This document shows, one piece after another, positions 46,291 through 55,136 of a DNA stretch of 64,000 nt; the first letter of the stretch is position 1; each line of letters starts with the position of its first letter. The notes beneath the pieces were generated by a model, which ran no database searches, was not told the origin of the DNA, and saw nothing but the letters and a program-made list of their open reading frames with translations. The DNA comes from Haloquadratum walsbyi J07HQW2 (GTDB lineage: Archaea; Halobacteriota; Halobacteria; Halobacteriales; Haloferacaceae), in the NCBI RefSeq assembly GCF_000415985.1, contig NZ_KE356561.1, positions 2,002,657-2,066,656 of the forward strand, read 5' to 3'. The position numbers and the translations under genes were made by a program.

Positions 46291-46872
46291 ATGAGTAGTT
46301 TTACGAGACGGTCAATTATACTCGCCACAGCGGGACTCGCCGCTGCAGGTGTAGGAGTCACAGCCTCTGAGTCAGAACCTGAAGGAAGTGTTGAAGGACA
46401 AGCGGACGTCCAAGCTGAGCAGGCATTGACTGTGGCTGATGTAACTATCAGAAGTAGCGATCAAGACGTATCCTTCACTCGAACAAGCGATGATAATACT
46501 GAGTTCCAGGCAGCCGTCGAATTGAACAACGGTGACAGCGTACTGTTCGATGCTGAGGTTGAAAACAGCGCAGCAGATGACCTAGATGTCCAGGTTGCTG
46601 TAGATTCGCCTGATCCCATCGATATTGATGTGCGAAAGAAGGGTAACAGCTCAAATGATAGTAGCTCTGGAAACTCTAATCTCAATGGTAATGGAGCGTC
46701 CAGTGGTGCTGTTCAAACCGGCGAAGAAACGTTCATAACGACGATTAATCGTGCCGACACCGACGAAGGCTCGCAGATCAACAGCGTCGCCATTTTCGCT
46801 AAACTCAGCGATACCGCTGATCCTGGATCATATGATATCAGCGTTGCAATCAACCCACTGAGTACCGACTAA
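46291..46872 (+). CDS. Tat-exported haloarchaeal secreted protein
   Basis: The 193-residue protein starts with a twin-arginine-like signal (FTRRSIILATAGLAAAGVGV), then a beta-rich acidic domain (VTIRSSDQDVSFTRTSDD, VELNNGDSVLFDAEVEN), a Ser/Asn/Gly-rich linker near residue 120 and a last beta segment (GSYDISVAINPL). It resembles DUF1102-type haloarchaeal surface proteins in layout. No catalytic motif is seen. It is monocistronic. Confidence 0.72.
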   Translation: MSSFTRRSIILATAGLAAAGVGVTASESEPEGSVEGQADVQAEQALTVADVTIRSSDQDVSFTRTSDDNTEFQAAVELNNGDSVLFDAEVENSAADDLDVQVAVDSPDPIDIDVRKKGNSSNDSSSGNSNLNGNGASSGAVQTGEETFITTINRADTDEGSQINSVAIFAKLSDTADPGSYDISVAINPLSTD

Positions 46873-47487
46873 TGTATACCCAAATAGACACCGAGTTAAC
46901 GACTCCATATCTCATCTTTCTCAACGAATAGAATGAAATAGACTGTGTACAAAACTATCTTGGGTGGTCGGGCGGCACGCGCACGCGCACGCGCGGAATG
47001 GGCAAGGTTCCCTCTACCCGTATGTGATGATACATGGGCAGTCCTGCACAGTCGCAGAATGCCAGGAATCCTGACGCTCACTCAATGTGGTCAGTCATGA
47101 TATTATCCTCACGGATAACCCTAATCGATCAATGTTGATTCGACTAACACTTTCAGGTATACCATACGATTCTTAATTGGTCGCCAGAGCGTTTGTCGTA
47201 CGGTGGTTTGTGACCATTGTGTCAGCATCGACCATGGTCCGCTCTCTAATCTCGCTTGCTGTTTGGTGTGTTGAGTAAGTGTCTCACTGTCCTAATATAA
47301 TATTGTGCAGAATGGATGAGTAAGCGCTGGGGATCATATCACTGTCGGGTGTGATATACTCCTTCAGATATTTCCTCCGTCTGGATTATATATTTGGGAT
47401 TGATTGTGACTGGTTATCAGTCCCGATGGTAAGAGCTATATGGACGGTCATGTGCCCATTTATTACTATCAGCAATAATATGGAGAT
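46873..47487. other. Gene-poor gap of about 600 bases
   Basis: It holds an alternating CG/CA tract at 46976-46996 and, on the minus strand 47121-47291, a 56-codon open stretch without a good start (MLTQWSQTTVRQTLWRPI in its middle) that could be the end of a lost gene. Otherwise nothing is recognised. Confidence 0.4.
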
Positions 47488-47652
47488 ATGCCACGCCCGA
47501 GTGTAAGTGAAGACCTAAAGGAACGCTTAGAGTCGGTAGTCAATGATCGTGCTGATGTTCCGGTTGAACATCTCACCTTTGAGCAGAAAGTATCATTCGT
47601 TCTTGATGAGCTCGCCAAAGAATCAGACTCTAGTGGTGGGTTGCTCCCCTAA
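47488..47652 (+). CDS. Very small protein, possible RHH-type
   Basis: This 54-residue frame begins MPRPSVSEDLKERLESVVND and continues EHLTFEQKVSFVLDELAKES, then ends GGLLP. Its composition is strongly haloarchaeal, and the layout (short strand PSVSED, helix, turn, helix FVLDELAKE) resembles the haloarchaeal mini ribbon-helix-helix-like proteins. An upstream AGCAATAATATGGAGAT stretch includes a GGAG six bases before the ATG. It stands alone. Function is unknown. Confidence 0.6.
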   Translation: MPRPSVSEDLKERLESVVNDRADVPVEHLTFEQKVSFVLDELAKESDSSGGLLP

Positions 47653-47810
47653 TCCGAGCTGGAAAGAACTCTATCGAAGCATGTAGACCGCCCAAATGCG
47701 GCTACGATCTATTAGTCTGTGTGAACTGAGAGGGCCTAAAGCGATGAACACGGCTTCCTGGTTCACATTGCTCCCAACTGCTTTTATTGGCGATGTGAGA
47801 AGGTAGCCAC

Positions 47811-48824
47811 ATGCCAACAATCGATGAAAAGCGGGTATATACAGACGCCGCAGGCACGGAAACTGTCTATCTTGGCAGTGAATTAGGAGTTCTTCGTGTC
47901 ACCGTGTCCGACGCAGTCGTTGGTGAGTTCAGTCTCGTGTATCGCGGATCAGTGCATGATATTGCAACCGCGGGTCCGTATATTTCTGTGGCTGCCGATG
48001 ACGGCGTTTTGCTCGCTGACCATCGACGGACATCTGTTGAGGATGGTGAGGATGAACCCACTACAGATGAACTACAGTTTCATAACATCGGTGTCGGCAT
48101 CGATACTGCCACTGCTGTTGAATTTGAAATAAATGACTCAGAGATAATCGCGCTCATCGCAGGGGATATGTCTGGAGGAATCCACCGACTCACGACACCG
48201 CTGGATGATGTGTTTGAGAGTGCCGAGCGAACACTCGCTGCATGGAACTCTGTCGACGTATCTAGCAGTATTAATGCGATTGACATGCCACTCGTTGCGA
48301 CCACTGACGGGGTTTTTGAGGTATCACCTGATGCACCAGCAGGTGTTACCATTTCATACGTTGGATTGGACAGCACTCATGATGTTGACGCTGAGGCTGA
48401 GCCAATTGCGGCGACTGCAGATGGACTCTATGTGCTTGCGAATGGATGGATGAGTATTCCCTCAATCGGACAGGTATCTGAATCCGTTGATATTAGACGG
48501 TCTTCTGCTGAGACCGTGCGAGCACATGCTGTTTGTGGCGGTAGTCTATTTGCATGTCACGTAGGCGATACAGGTGGACTTGTGCCTGATATGGGTGCTT
48601 GCTGGGAGTCAGTTACCCTTCCAATCACAGAGCCGATTGTGGCTGTAACACATAGTCCAACAGCAACGTATGCTGTTACGACTGATGGGACGCTTGTGGC
48701 ATGTGTGGATGACAACCCTGATAATGGAAATAAAAATGCTGATGAAGACGAGGCTGAGTGGCATCATCGGAGTCTTGGTGTGACAGGTGTTGTTGCCGTT
48801 GCTGTTTCCCACATGTCCTCGTGA
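47811..48824 (+). CDS. HVO_0234-like beta-propeller protein
   Basis: The 337-residue protein is made of recurrent short beta motifs (ETVYLGSELGVLRVTV, HDIATAGPYISVAADDGVLLAD, MPLVATTDGVFEVS, PIAATADGLYVLANGW, ATYAVTTDGTLVACVD), consistent with a beta-propeller. I recall the Haloferax family named HVO_0234 next to the PRPP synthetase gene, and here prs follows 57 bases downstream. No signal peptide is present, so it should be cytoplasmic. Function unknown; the context may link it to nucleotide metabolism. Confidence 0.8.
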   Translation: MPTIDEKRVYTDAAGTETVYLGSELGVLRVTVSDAVVGEFSLVYRGSVHDIATAGPYISVAADDGVLLADHRRTSVEDGEDEPTTDELQFHNIGVGIDTATAVEFEINDSEIIALIAGDMSGGIHRLTTPLDDVFESAERTLAAWNSVDVSSSINAIDMPLVATTDGVFEVSPDAPAGVTISYVGLDSTHDVDAEAEPIAATADGLYVLANGWMSIPSIGQVSESVDIRRSSAETVRAHAVCGGSLFACHVGDTGGLVPDMGACWESVTLPITEPIVAVTHSPTATYAVTTDGTLVACVDDNPDNGNKNADEDEAEWHHRSLGVTGVVAVAVSHMSS

Positions 48825-48880
48825 GTTACCCGAAACCGACATTTGAAAAGGGGTTTTACTACGGACTGAAGACACTAATT

Positions 48881-49753
48881 ATGATTGTTCCTGGGAGCTC
48901 CTCGCAAGCACTCGCCTCAACTCTTGCGACAGAACTCAATGAACCTCTCGCCGAAGTTACGTATGATCGGTTTCCCGACGGCGAAACGCTTGCTGCCGTA
49001 CCTGAATTCGGTGGTGATAGAGCGATTATTGTCGCGACAACCGACACGAACGATACGTGGGTTGAGTTGTTGCAGCTACAGGATGCTGTGACAGAGGCAG
49101 GTGCTACAGAAGTCATAACAGTTATTCCGTATATGGGATACACACGACAGGATCGAGCGTTCAAATCTGGGCATCCTGTCTCTGCACGCGCAATGGCTCG
49201 GGCAATTTCACCAACGACTGACCGTGTTGTCCTGATTAATCCGCACGAACAGTCGGTTGCTGATTTCTTTGATGGACATGTGACGATTTGTGATGCAGCA
49301 CCACATCTCGCGGAGTCACTGCCATCTGGGCTATCTGAGCCACTATTTATTGCTCCAGACTCGAGTGCCGTTGAACTCGCCACTGCTGTCCGAGATACAT
49401 ATGGAACTGGTAGTACTGATTACTTTGAGAAAACACGTCATTCTGGGACCGATGTTGAGATGATCACAAGTGATACAGATGTATCTAACCGGGATGTCGT
49501 CGTTGTTGATGATATTATTGCTACTGGGGTGACGATGAGTACAGCCGTTAGTCATCTCAATGATGGTGGCGCAGCACGTGTTTATATCGGGTGTATTCAT
49601 CCCCTACTGGCTCGGGGTGCTCGAACAAAGCTTGAACGTGCTGGTATTGAACAGGTTATTGGAACCGATACGATTGAACAAGAGGTGAGTGTCGTCTCAG
49701 TCGCTCCAACTGTCGCAACAGCCATCAATGCAGTTGATGTTGAGATGCGGTGA
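48881..49753 (+). CDS. prs: Ribose-phosphate pyrophosphokinase
   Basis: The ATG at 48881 (MIVPGSSSQALASTLATEL) is the natural start; the frame is open upstream but overlaps the propeller gene. The 290-residue enzyme has the ATP-binding region TVIPYMGYTRQDRAF, the flag-like GHPVSARAMAR, the metal site NPHEQSVADFF and the PRPP loop VVVVDDIIATGVTM. It makes PRPP for nucleotide, His and Trp synthesis. It follows the propeller-like gene and probably shares its transcript. Confidence 0.94.
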   Translation: MIVPGSSSQALASTLATELNEPLAEVTYDRFPDGETLAAVPEFGGDRAIIVATTDTNDTWVELLQLQDAVTEAGATEVITVIPYMGYTRQDRAFKSGHPVSARAMARAISPTTDRVVLINPHEQSVADFFDGHVTICDAAPHLAESLPSGLSEPLFIAPDSSAVELATAVRDTYGTGSTDYFEKTRHSGTDVEMITSDTDVSNRDVVVVDDIIATGVTMSTAVSHLNDGGAARVYIGCIHPLLARGARTKLERAGIEQVIGTDTIEQEVSVVSVAPTVATAINAVDVEMR

Positions 49754-49867
49754 GTTTCAATCTCATATCAAGAATCATTCGACGTTATCTTTGGAGAGAC
49801 TGCTGTCAGAGCAAACACAACGTGGTAACCCGAACCTACTTGCTGTCGTCGTATAAACTGATAATAT

Positions 49868-50302
49868 ATGAGTGAAGATTCAACGATCTTCGAACAGATT
49901 GCTGCTGGTGAAATTCCAGCTCGAATCGTTCATGAAACCGAGACGATTCTTGCGTTTCTTGATGCAAATCCACTCGCGCCGGGGCATACACTTATTATTC
50001 CAAAAGAGGCGTATACCAAGATTGGAGATCTTCCTGATGATGTTGCGGCGGAGTTGTGGGCGAGTGCGCAATCGTTAACACCGACTATTGAGACCGCAGT
50101 GAGCGCTGATGCAACAACTGTTGGTATTAATAATGGATCTGCGGCAGGCCAAGAGGTCCCACACGTGCATATCCACATTATCCCCCGATTTGATGACGAT
50201 GGAGGTGGTCCAATTCATGCTGTTGCTGGCACACGTCCAGAGTTGAGTGATTCCGAACTTGATGATATTGCAGCGAATATCGAATCAGCAGACAACATCT
50301 GA
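49868..50302 (+). CDS. HIT-family hydrolase
   Basis: The 144-residue protein opens TIFEQIAAGEIPARIVHETE and has the histidine triad HVHIHII at residues 99-105, preceded by GINNGSAAGQEVP. This is the Hint/HinT-like branch, which hydrolyses nucleoside phosphoramidates or dinucleotides. Length is normal for the family. ATG at 49868 follows an ATAATAT box. It is monocistronic after prs. Confidence 0.93.
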   Translation: MSEDSTIFEQIAAGEIPARIVHETETILAFLDANPLAPGHTLIIPKEAYTKIGDLPDDVAAELWASAQSLTPTIETAVSADATTVGINNGSAAGQEVPHVHIHIIPRFDDDGGGPIHAVAGTRPELSDSELDDIAANIESADNI

Positions 50303-50502
50303 ACTGCCTTGGGATCAAGCCCCGAAGCACTCGCTTCGTAATCCGTAGATAGCCAATTCAATATTTTGCGCTGATAAGATATCTTATATGAAATGGTGTG
50401 TATGACGACATTCTTAGTCTCGTCTATCGATTTGGGTGTGTGATTGTAGTTGCAGTCGTGATTGCGACTATCCCAGGAAGCGCTACTTAAATCGATTAAT
50501 AA
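50303..50502. other. Gap with a short hairpin after the HIT gene
   Basis: Right after the stop lies CTTGGGATCAAGCCCCGAAG (about 50309-50328), a hairpin-like piece followed by CACTCGCTTCG. It resembles IS200/IS605-type right ends in haloarchaea and may be a scar or a terminator. No gene is present. Confidence 0.35.
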
Positions 50503-51230
50503 ACCAGCCGTATTATCTGTAATCTGCTCGTGGTTGTCCTGCGATCACAACAGCAAGATGGGTAATTAAACTTGCATACCCATGTGTCTGAATCGTGTGG
50601 TGTTGAATTCACCATTGTGTCAGTGCCGGTGAGGGTCGGAGTGGTAGTCTCAGCCTTATCGCTTTGTCCAAACGTTGAGACACTGATTGAGGTCTCAAAT
50701 TGCACATCAGCAAGACGGTCATACATTCGCTGAAGTGCCGTCACTTCTCTAGTTGTTGCTGGCGTTATGACAATTTGATGGCTAGCAGCATGCGCGGCTG
50801 CAACTTCAATATTCGCACTGATCGGTGGAAAGTCAATCAGAACGGTGTAGCTGCAGTTGTTATTCGTGCCTCAAACTGTTCCGCGGTTGCGACAGACTGT
50901 GCACGGGCAAGCCGTTCAAATGGGGCAGCGATCGGACAGACACTGAGATCTCCTGATACTGTATCGTTCCATGGAAATGAGTAAAGCACAGCAGACAATA
51001 TAGTGTATTGTTGACTGCATCTGTGAGAACTGTTGTGAGAATCTGGGTCAAGGCGACCCTCAATTAGCCTGGAAGCCCTGTGGCCCGACTGCAGCATCAA
51101 AGGTAATATCCGCTCCGGTCCGTGCGAGTGCTGTTGCTACCTCAACCGTTGTCCGTGTTGTTCCCGCTCCACCGGTTGCACCGGTTGTATCAATAGTCGT
51201 AGTAATCGTTGGCTGATTAGATGCTGTCAT
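50503..51230 (-). pseudogene. ParA/MinD-like ATPase remnant
   Basis: From an ATG at 51230 the frame reads MTASNQPTITTTIDTTGATG followed by GAGTTRTTVEVATALARTGAD, a P-loop-like start, then stops after FQAN. In other frames the protein continues: TQILTTVLTDAVNN, AVLYSFPWNDTVSGDLSVCP with IAAPFERLARAQSVATAEQF, LIDFPPISANIEVAAAHAAS, VITPATTREVTALQRMYDRL, and ITHLAVVIAGQPRADYR. This is a complete ParA/MinD-like protein broken by at least three frameshifts and one stop. The P-loop lysine is replaced (GGAGTTRTT), so even the ancestor may have been a degenerate ATPase. Confidence 0.75.
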
Positions 51231-51683
51231 TGCTATGTCTGCACTCGTTTTGTCGCGGAGACCAGAGTCGGATCATATCGGACACAATCCGATGACACAA
51301 CTGATATTGATTTTTGCTGTCGAATAACTGCCTGAGCGTGACGATCAATACTTTGTCTTGCTGCTCGCTGAACGCACAGTTTAGTAGATTTGTCTTTATA
51401 TTGATGTATGAAACTGTGGTTGGTTTCGTATGGTGAAGTAATGTGTAATTATAACTGTCCTTGAGTACTGCTCGCTGACATTATTGCTGGATTTCATTTG
51501 AGTATATCTTTTCTTGTGGTCACTGACAGCGTCGTTGAATAATCCAGGAGGAGTGAGAAGTATCGTCGACAGCTCAGTTTTGGATATCCGATGATAGCTA
51601 CACCGGTGAGGTGGTATTTGAAAATGTGTGTTCGTGTCATGTGTCTGAGTATTACTGTTGGTATTCGTATTTGGATTCGATTA
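51231..51683. other. Gap without recognised features
   Basis: About 450 bases between the ParA remnant and the DUF7858-like gene. Short frames only; no repeat, hairpin or gene was recognised. Confidence 0.4.
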
Positions 51684-52202
51684 TTACAGATCAGCGCGAT
51701 TAGGTGTCAACTCAGTGAATGTCTGTGAGTTTGAAATAGAGGTATCCTCACGAAGCGAATTGGTTACATCACGGCGTACGACGTCCGCGATTGGTTCAAT
51801 TATCCCATGTGTTTCGATATACGCGGCAAGTGCGAACGTCGACTCATCGGTTTGTGTCAGCGCAAGCGCGTCAACCCGAGAGAGTTGCCCTGCAAGCCAA
51901 TCGGAAAGCACCTGTCGTCCCCCTGGAGTCAGTGGCATAATGCCCGGGTTACCACATCGATAAAGCGTCTTTGCGGCAGTAACAGGTGCAACTCCCGCAG
52001 CCATCGCGGCAGCCTCTATCCCAGTCCCAGTATCATATGCTTCAAGAACTGTCGCTGCGGCAGCCGCTGTACAGGGAAGCTCTGATTCGTGTTCATCAAG
52101 ACGCTCTCGCAAACTAATATCGGTATCATCGATTGTTGTAACCTGACGCGTCTGCTGTTTTGTTGTTGACTCAATTCCTGCGGCAATATCCGACAATCCC
52201 AT
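51684..52202 (-). CDS. Haloarchaeal DUF7858-like protein
   Basis: The ATG at 52202 (MGLSDIAAGIESTTKQQ) is preferred over an upstream in-frame alternative at 52235. The 172-residue, all-helical acidic protein has an N-terminal coiled-coil-like start, LRERLDEHESELPCTAAAAATVLEAY with GTGIEAAAMAAGVAPVTAAKTL (a helix-turn-helix-like pair), then LSDWLAGQLSRVDALAL. I associate it from memory with the haloarchaeal DUF7858 family, which travels with TFB and MCM. Divergent from the TFB gene. Function is unknown. Confidence 0.75.
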   Translation of the reverse strand: MGLSDIAAGIESTTKQQTRQVTTIDDTDISLRERLDEHESELPCTAAAAATVLEAYDTGTGIEAAAMAAGVAPVTAAKTLYRCGNPGIMPLTPGGRQVLSDWLAGQLSRVDALALTQTDESTFALAAYIETHGIIEPIADVVRRDVTNSLREDTSISNSQTFTELTPNRADL

Positions 52203-52266
52203 TGAGTGTGGTGTTCTCACTCTAGTACATAACATATTGGTCCGGGGTATCGATTCTGAGAATTAG

Positions 52267-52289
52267 AACTAACCGGTAACCGGTTAGTT
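52267..52289. promoter_or_regulatory. Palindromic operator candidate
   Basis: The sequence AACTAACCGG, TAA, CCGGTTAGTT is a perfect inverted repeat with 10-base arms around a 3-base centre. It lies between the divergent DUF7858-like and TFB genes, about 80-100 bases before the TFB start. It may bind a dimeric regulator. Confidence 0.55.
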
Positions 52290-52329
52290 ACAATGGCTAT
52301 CTCAATTCGAATCAGTAGCATTTGTGCTA

Positions 52330-52341
52330 GAGTTAAATATC
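52330..52341 (+). promoter_or_regulatory. TFB gene promoter
   Basis: The TATA-like AGTTAAATATC at about 52331-52341 lies 26-36 bases before the ATG at 52367, the usual spacing for a leaderless haloarchaeal transcript. Just upstream, AACTAACCGGTAACCGGTTAGTT (about 52267-52289) is a long perfect palindrome, a candidate operator between the divergent TFB and DUF7858 genes. Confidence 0.5.
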
Positions 52342-52366
52342 AATTCATAGCCGAGTTATATATGTG

Positions 52367-53308
52367 ATGAACAGTACACCTGTCAACACTGAAAAAAGAG
52401 ATAAAACCAATACTGAGACATCTCTCGCGACAGATACGCCGGTGCCGTGTCCTGAATGCGATGGATATCCCAAAAGTACAGGAGAAGAGACCATTTGTGG
52501 AGACTGTGGATTAGTACTATCAGAATATCGCATTGATCATGGACCTGAATGGCGGTCGCTCGCAGATAATACAACAAATCCAAAACGGACTGGAGCACCA
52601 CTAACACGGTCGCGACACGACCGTGGTCTGTCTACTGAAATCGGTCGGTCAATTCGTCTTACTGGGCGCAAGCAACGACAGTTTGCTCGTCTCCGTCGTC
52701 AGCATAATCGCGCTCGAATCTCAACGAAACGTGAGCGTAATCAAGTATATGCATTTACCGAGATCCGCCGACTTACAGGTGCGTTCTCACTTCCAGAGCA
52801 GATTCGAGATGATGCATGTTCGCTATTCCGGTCTGCACAATCTGAGGATTTACTTCGGGGTCGTTCGCTTGAGGGCTTCGCTGCTGCGTGTGTATATGCT
52901 GCCTGTCGAGTCGCCGATGTTGCTCGGACTGCTGAAGAGATTACTGAGATTGCAAAGGCGACACCTGCTGAGCAACGTGCCGCATACACTGCACTCAATC
53001 GTGAGCTTGGACTTCCGATTGGACCGATTAATCCAGCACAGTATCTTCCGCGATTTGCCTCTGAATTGGAACTTCCCTCTGATATAGAACGGTGCGCTCG
53101 CGAGTATGTCTCAATGATAACAGCTCAAGAAATCGGTGCTGGACGAAATCCAAGCGGTGTTGCTGCTGCGTGTCTGTATACTGCTGCTCGTGATATTGGA
53201 TTTGAACTTACACAACAGACAGCAGCCAATATTGCAGATGTCACGCCGGTAACGCTCCGGGCAACATATCATGATCTCCGTGAGTTAACGCCATTGTCAA
53301 CTGAGTGA
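52367..53308 (+). CDS. tfb: Transcription initiation factor IIB (TFB)
   Basis: The 313-residue protein has an N-terminal zinc ribbon (CPECDGYP, then CGDCGLVLSE), the B-finger/linker region (DHGPEWRSL, TGAPLTRSRHDRGLSTEIG) and two cyclin-like repeats (residues about 110-205 and 206-305) ending in a helix-turn-helix (LTQQTAANIADVTPVTLRATY). The preceding GTG at 52364 also could be used. Haloarchaea hold several TFB paralogues with different promoter choices. A 23-base palindrome in its upstream region may control it. Confidence 0.95.
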   Translation: MNSTPVNTEKRDKTNTETSLATDTPVPCPECDGYPKSTGEETICGDCGLVLSEYRIDHGPEWRSLADNTTNPKRTGAPLTRSRHDRGLSTEIGRSIRLTGRKQRQFARLRRQHNRARISTKRERNQVYAFTEIRRLTGAFSLPEQIRDDACSLFRSAQSEDLLRGRSLEGFAAACVYAACRVADVARTAEEITEIAKATPAEQRAAYTALNRELGLPIGPINPAQYLPRFASELELPSDIERCAREYVSMITAQEIGAGRNPSGVAAACLYTAARDIGFELTQQTAANIADVTPVTLRATYHDLRELTPLSTE

Positions 53309-53330
53309 TCACTCATATTATGTGAGCGGG

Positions 53331-53999
53331 TCAAACATCAAGATGTGCTGTATCACCGCTGTATTTGAGCTGCCAATTATTATTCCCGTTTATTTTCGTT
53401 TCAGTGCTGCTTACCGTGTCGCTTTGATTGCAATCGAGTCTCGATATTCCACATAACGGTGCATCGACATCTTCGGTTGTGCCAATCAATCCATCAACGA
53501 CACCGCCGATTGTCGCCCCGTGCCCGACGAGAACGAGCGCGCCAGAGGTTGATTCAACAAGCTGACGCGTTGTCTCACCAATCCGGTCCATCGCCTCGGT
53601 AGAGGATTCAGGATAATTCGGTTTAATTTTCGGGACATGTACATGTTCTTGATGAAGTCTCTCAAATTGTATATCGAGACGGTCAAGAGCAATCGTCTGT
53701 GGTTCAGCGTCAAACCATTCAGGGTTTCTGTGCTCACCAAGTCCGGGCTCAACTGCAAATGACGCTGAAATTTCTGCACAAATCTCACTAGCTGTCTCAA
53801 CAGCACGAAGAAACGGTGAGCTGTACACAGCATCGATTGAGATATTCATTTCAGCAAACCGCCGACCAACTCGCCATGCTGCCCATCGACCAAGGTCAGT
53901 CAATCCTGGATCATGAAGACGATCAGCATGTGTCTCCCAATCAGGGTCAACACTATCTTGTCGTTGTCCATGCCGCACGGCAAAAACTTTCTCAACCAT
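53331..53999 (-). CDS. Histidine-phosphatase-family protein
   Basis: The ATG at 53999 gives MVEKVFAVRHGQRQDSVDPD, with the catalytic RHG at residues 9-11; the 54011 start adds only four residues. The 222-residue protein has AVYSSPFLRAVETAS, GLGEHRNPEWF and the second catalytic His in ALVLVGHGATIGGVVDGL, the full phosphoglycerate-mutase-like phosphatase plan. The substrate is unknown. It is encoded convergent with TFB and directly after the DUF7857-like gene, whose frame overlaps its start by 100 bases. Confidence 0.9.
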   Translation of the reverse strand: MVEKVFAVRHGQRQDSVDPDWETHADRLHDPGLTDLGRWAAWRVGRRFAEMNISIDAVYSSPFLRAVETASEICAEISASFAVEPGLGEHRNPEWFDAEPQTIALDRLDIQFERLHQEHVHVPKIKPNYPESSTEAMDRIGETTRQLVESTSGALVLVGHGATIGGVVDGLIGTTEDVDAPLCGISRLDCNQSDTVSSTETKINGNNNWQLKYSGDTAHLDV

Positions 54000-54956
54000 A
54001 GCAAACACCAACAGATCGACATTTTTTGAGTTACCGGTTGTATTACCATGTTAGTAGAATTATACCTCATTTTGCGGTCATCAGCCACAGATGCTTCCAT
54101 AGATTGTACATCAAAAGCAGATGCAAACGACGAGGTATTGACAGTGTGTGTCGCGATTTGACGGAGTATTCTAATAGGTTGATCGAGAGTATGTGATGTA
54201 GCTATCGTAATTTGGTCAATTCGTTCGGTAATATCCTGGAGTGCTTGATAATCTGTGTCGATTGAACGCTGTCTCGACTCAGATGACGCGTATGGACTGT
54301 GTCCAGCATCTGGCTGGTTTGATCCCGGTTGTCGATTACCATCAGCTACTGACGCATCGATGTCCAGTGATTGAATGAGCCGACTCTCGATGTCAGCGAG
54401 CCATACGTCGACACACGGTAGTAACAGAGTCTGCTTTTCTATAGATTCTGAGATTGTAGATGTAGTATCAGAATCTGTGTCAGTCGTTGTGATCTTTTCA
54501 GTATCATTCTGAGAAGTAGAAGTAGAAGTAGGAGTAGGAGTAGGAGTTGTGGTTGGGGTTGAATCTGGAACTGCATCGATCGGTGGGCGAGCACATCCAA
54601 GTGTTCGAATGACCGTTTTCGTTGATGAAGTAATACTCGCATCTGGTTGTGAGTAACTGTCCATCGTCTCCTCTGCATACGCCTCAACAGAGACAATTTT
54701 ATTCGCCGACGGTGTCGGATTATCATCACTTGGACACATGTGCCCAGTCGTCATTTGTTTGCCAGCCGGAACATGTCCGTTATACCCTGTAGTATCCCAT
54801 CCGGTTGTCGGGAGACCTGCTTGTCGAGAGGGAACCACAGGTCCATTGAGTCTGTTTTGAACGTACACCCTACAGTCAAATACCTGTGTTGTTATGCACT
54901 ATGACAGCAACAGGTGTCACGCCAGCGGCCTGATCCGTTGAAACAATAGTCTGCAT
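53900..54956 (-). pseudogene. Haloarchaeal DUF7857-like protein, frameshifted near its N-terminus
   Basis: The family's N-terminal part starts at ATG 54956: MQTIVSTDQAAGVTPVAVIV, then HNNTG, and breaks off at a TGA near 54890. In the next frame the expected continuation reads VFDCRVYVQNRLNGPVVPSR with QAGLPTTGWDTTGYNGHVPAG, CPSDDNPTPS, a Thr-Pro/Thr-Ser repeat and a helical C-terminal part. One base change of frame restores the whole protein. The last 40 residues (MSICWCLLWLRKFLPC and onwards) overlap the next gene out of frame and look unnatural, so the true end is uncertain. From memory the DUF7857 family belongs to a haloarchaeal cluster near MCM and TFB. Confidence 0.7.
54508..54552 (-). 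repeat. Thr-Ser/Thr-Pro coding 6-base repeat
   Basis: AGAAGT and AGGAGT units (plus-strand letters) are tandemly repeated, encoding a Thr-Pro and Thr-Ser tract inside the DUF7857-like gene. It is another in-frame six-base repeat in this window. Confidence 0.75.
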
Positions 54957-55136
54957 ATCGACAATAGCTGCGTATTCACATATCAAACCTTGTTATACCC
55001 ACCTAATAGCTATATTCTCTTTGATGAGGTTTGCTCAAATCGAGCATTGAGAGTGAATATATGTGGTTACACTGTATTTATGACGCTACCGATCAAATGC
55101 TATGAAATTGGAGTTTGGATGTGGGTTTGAAACAGT

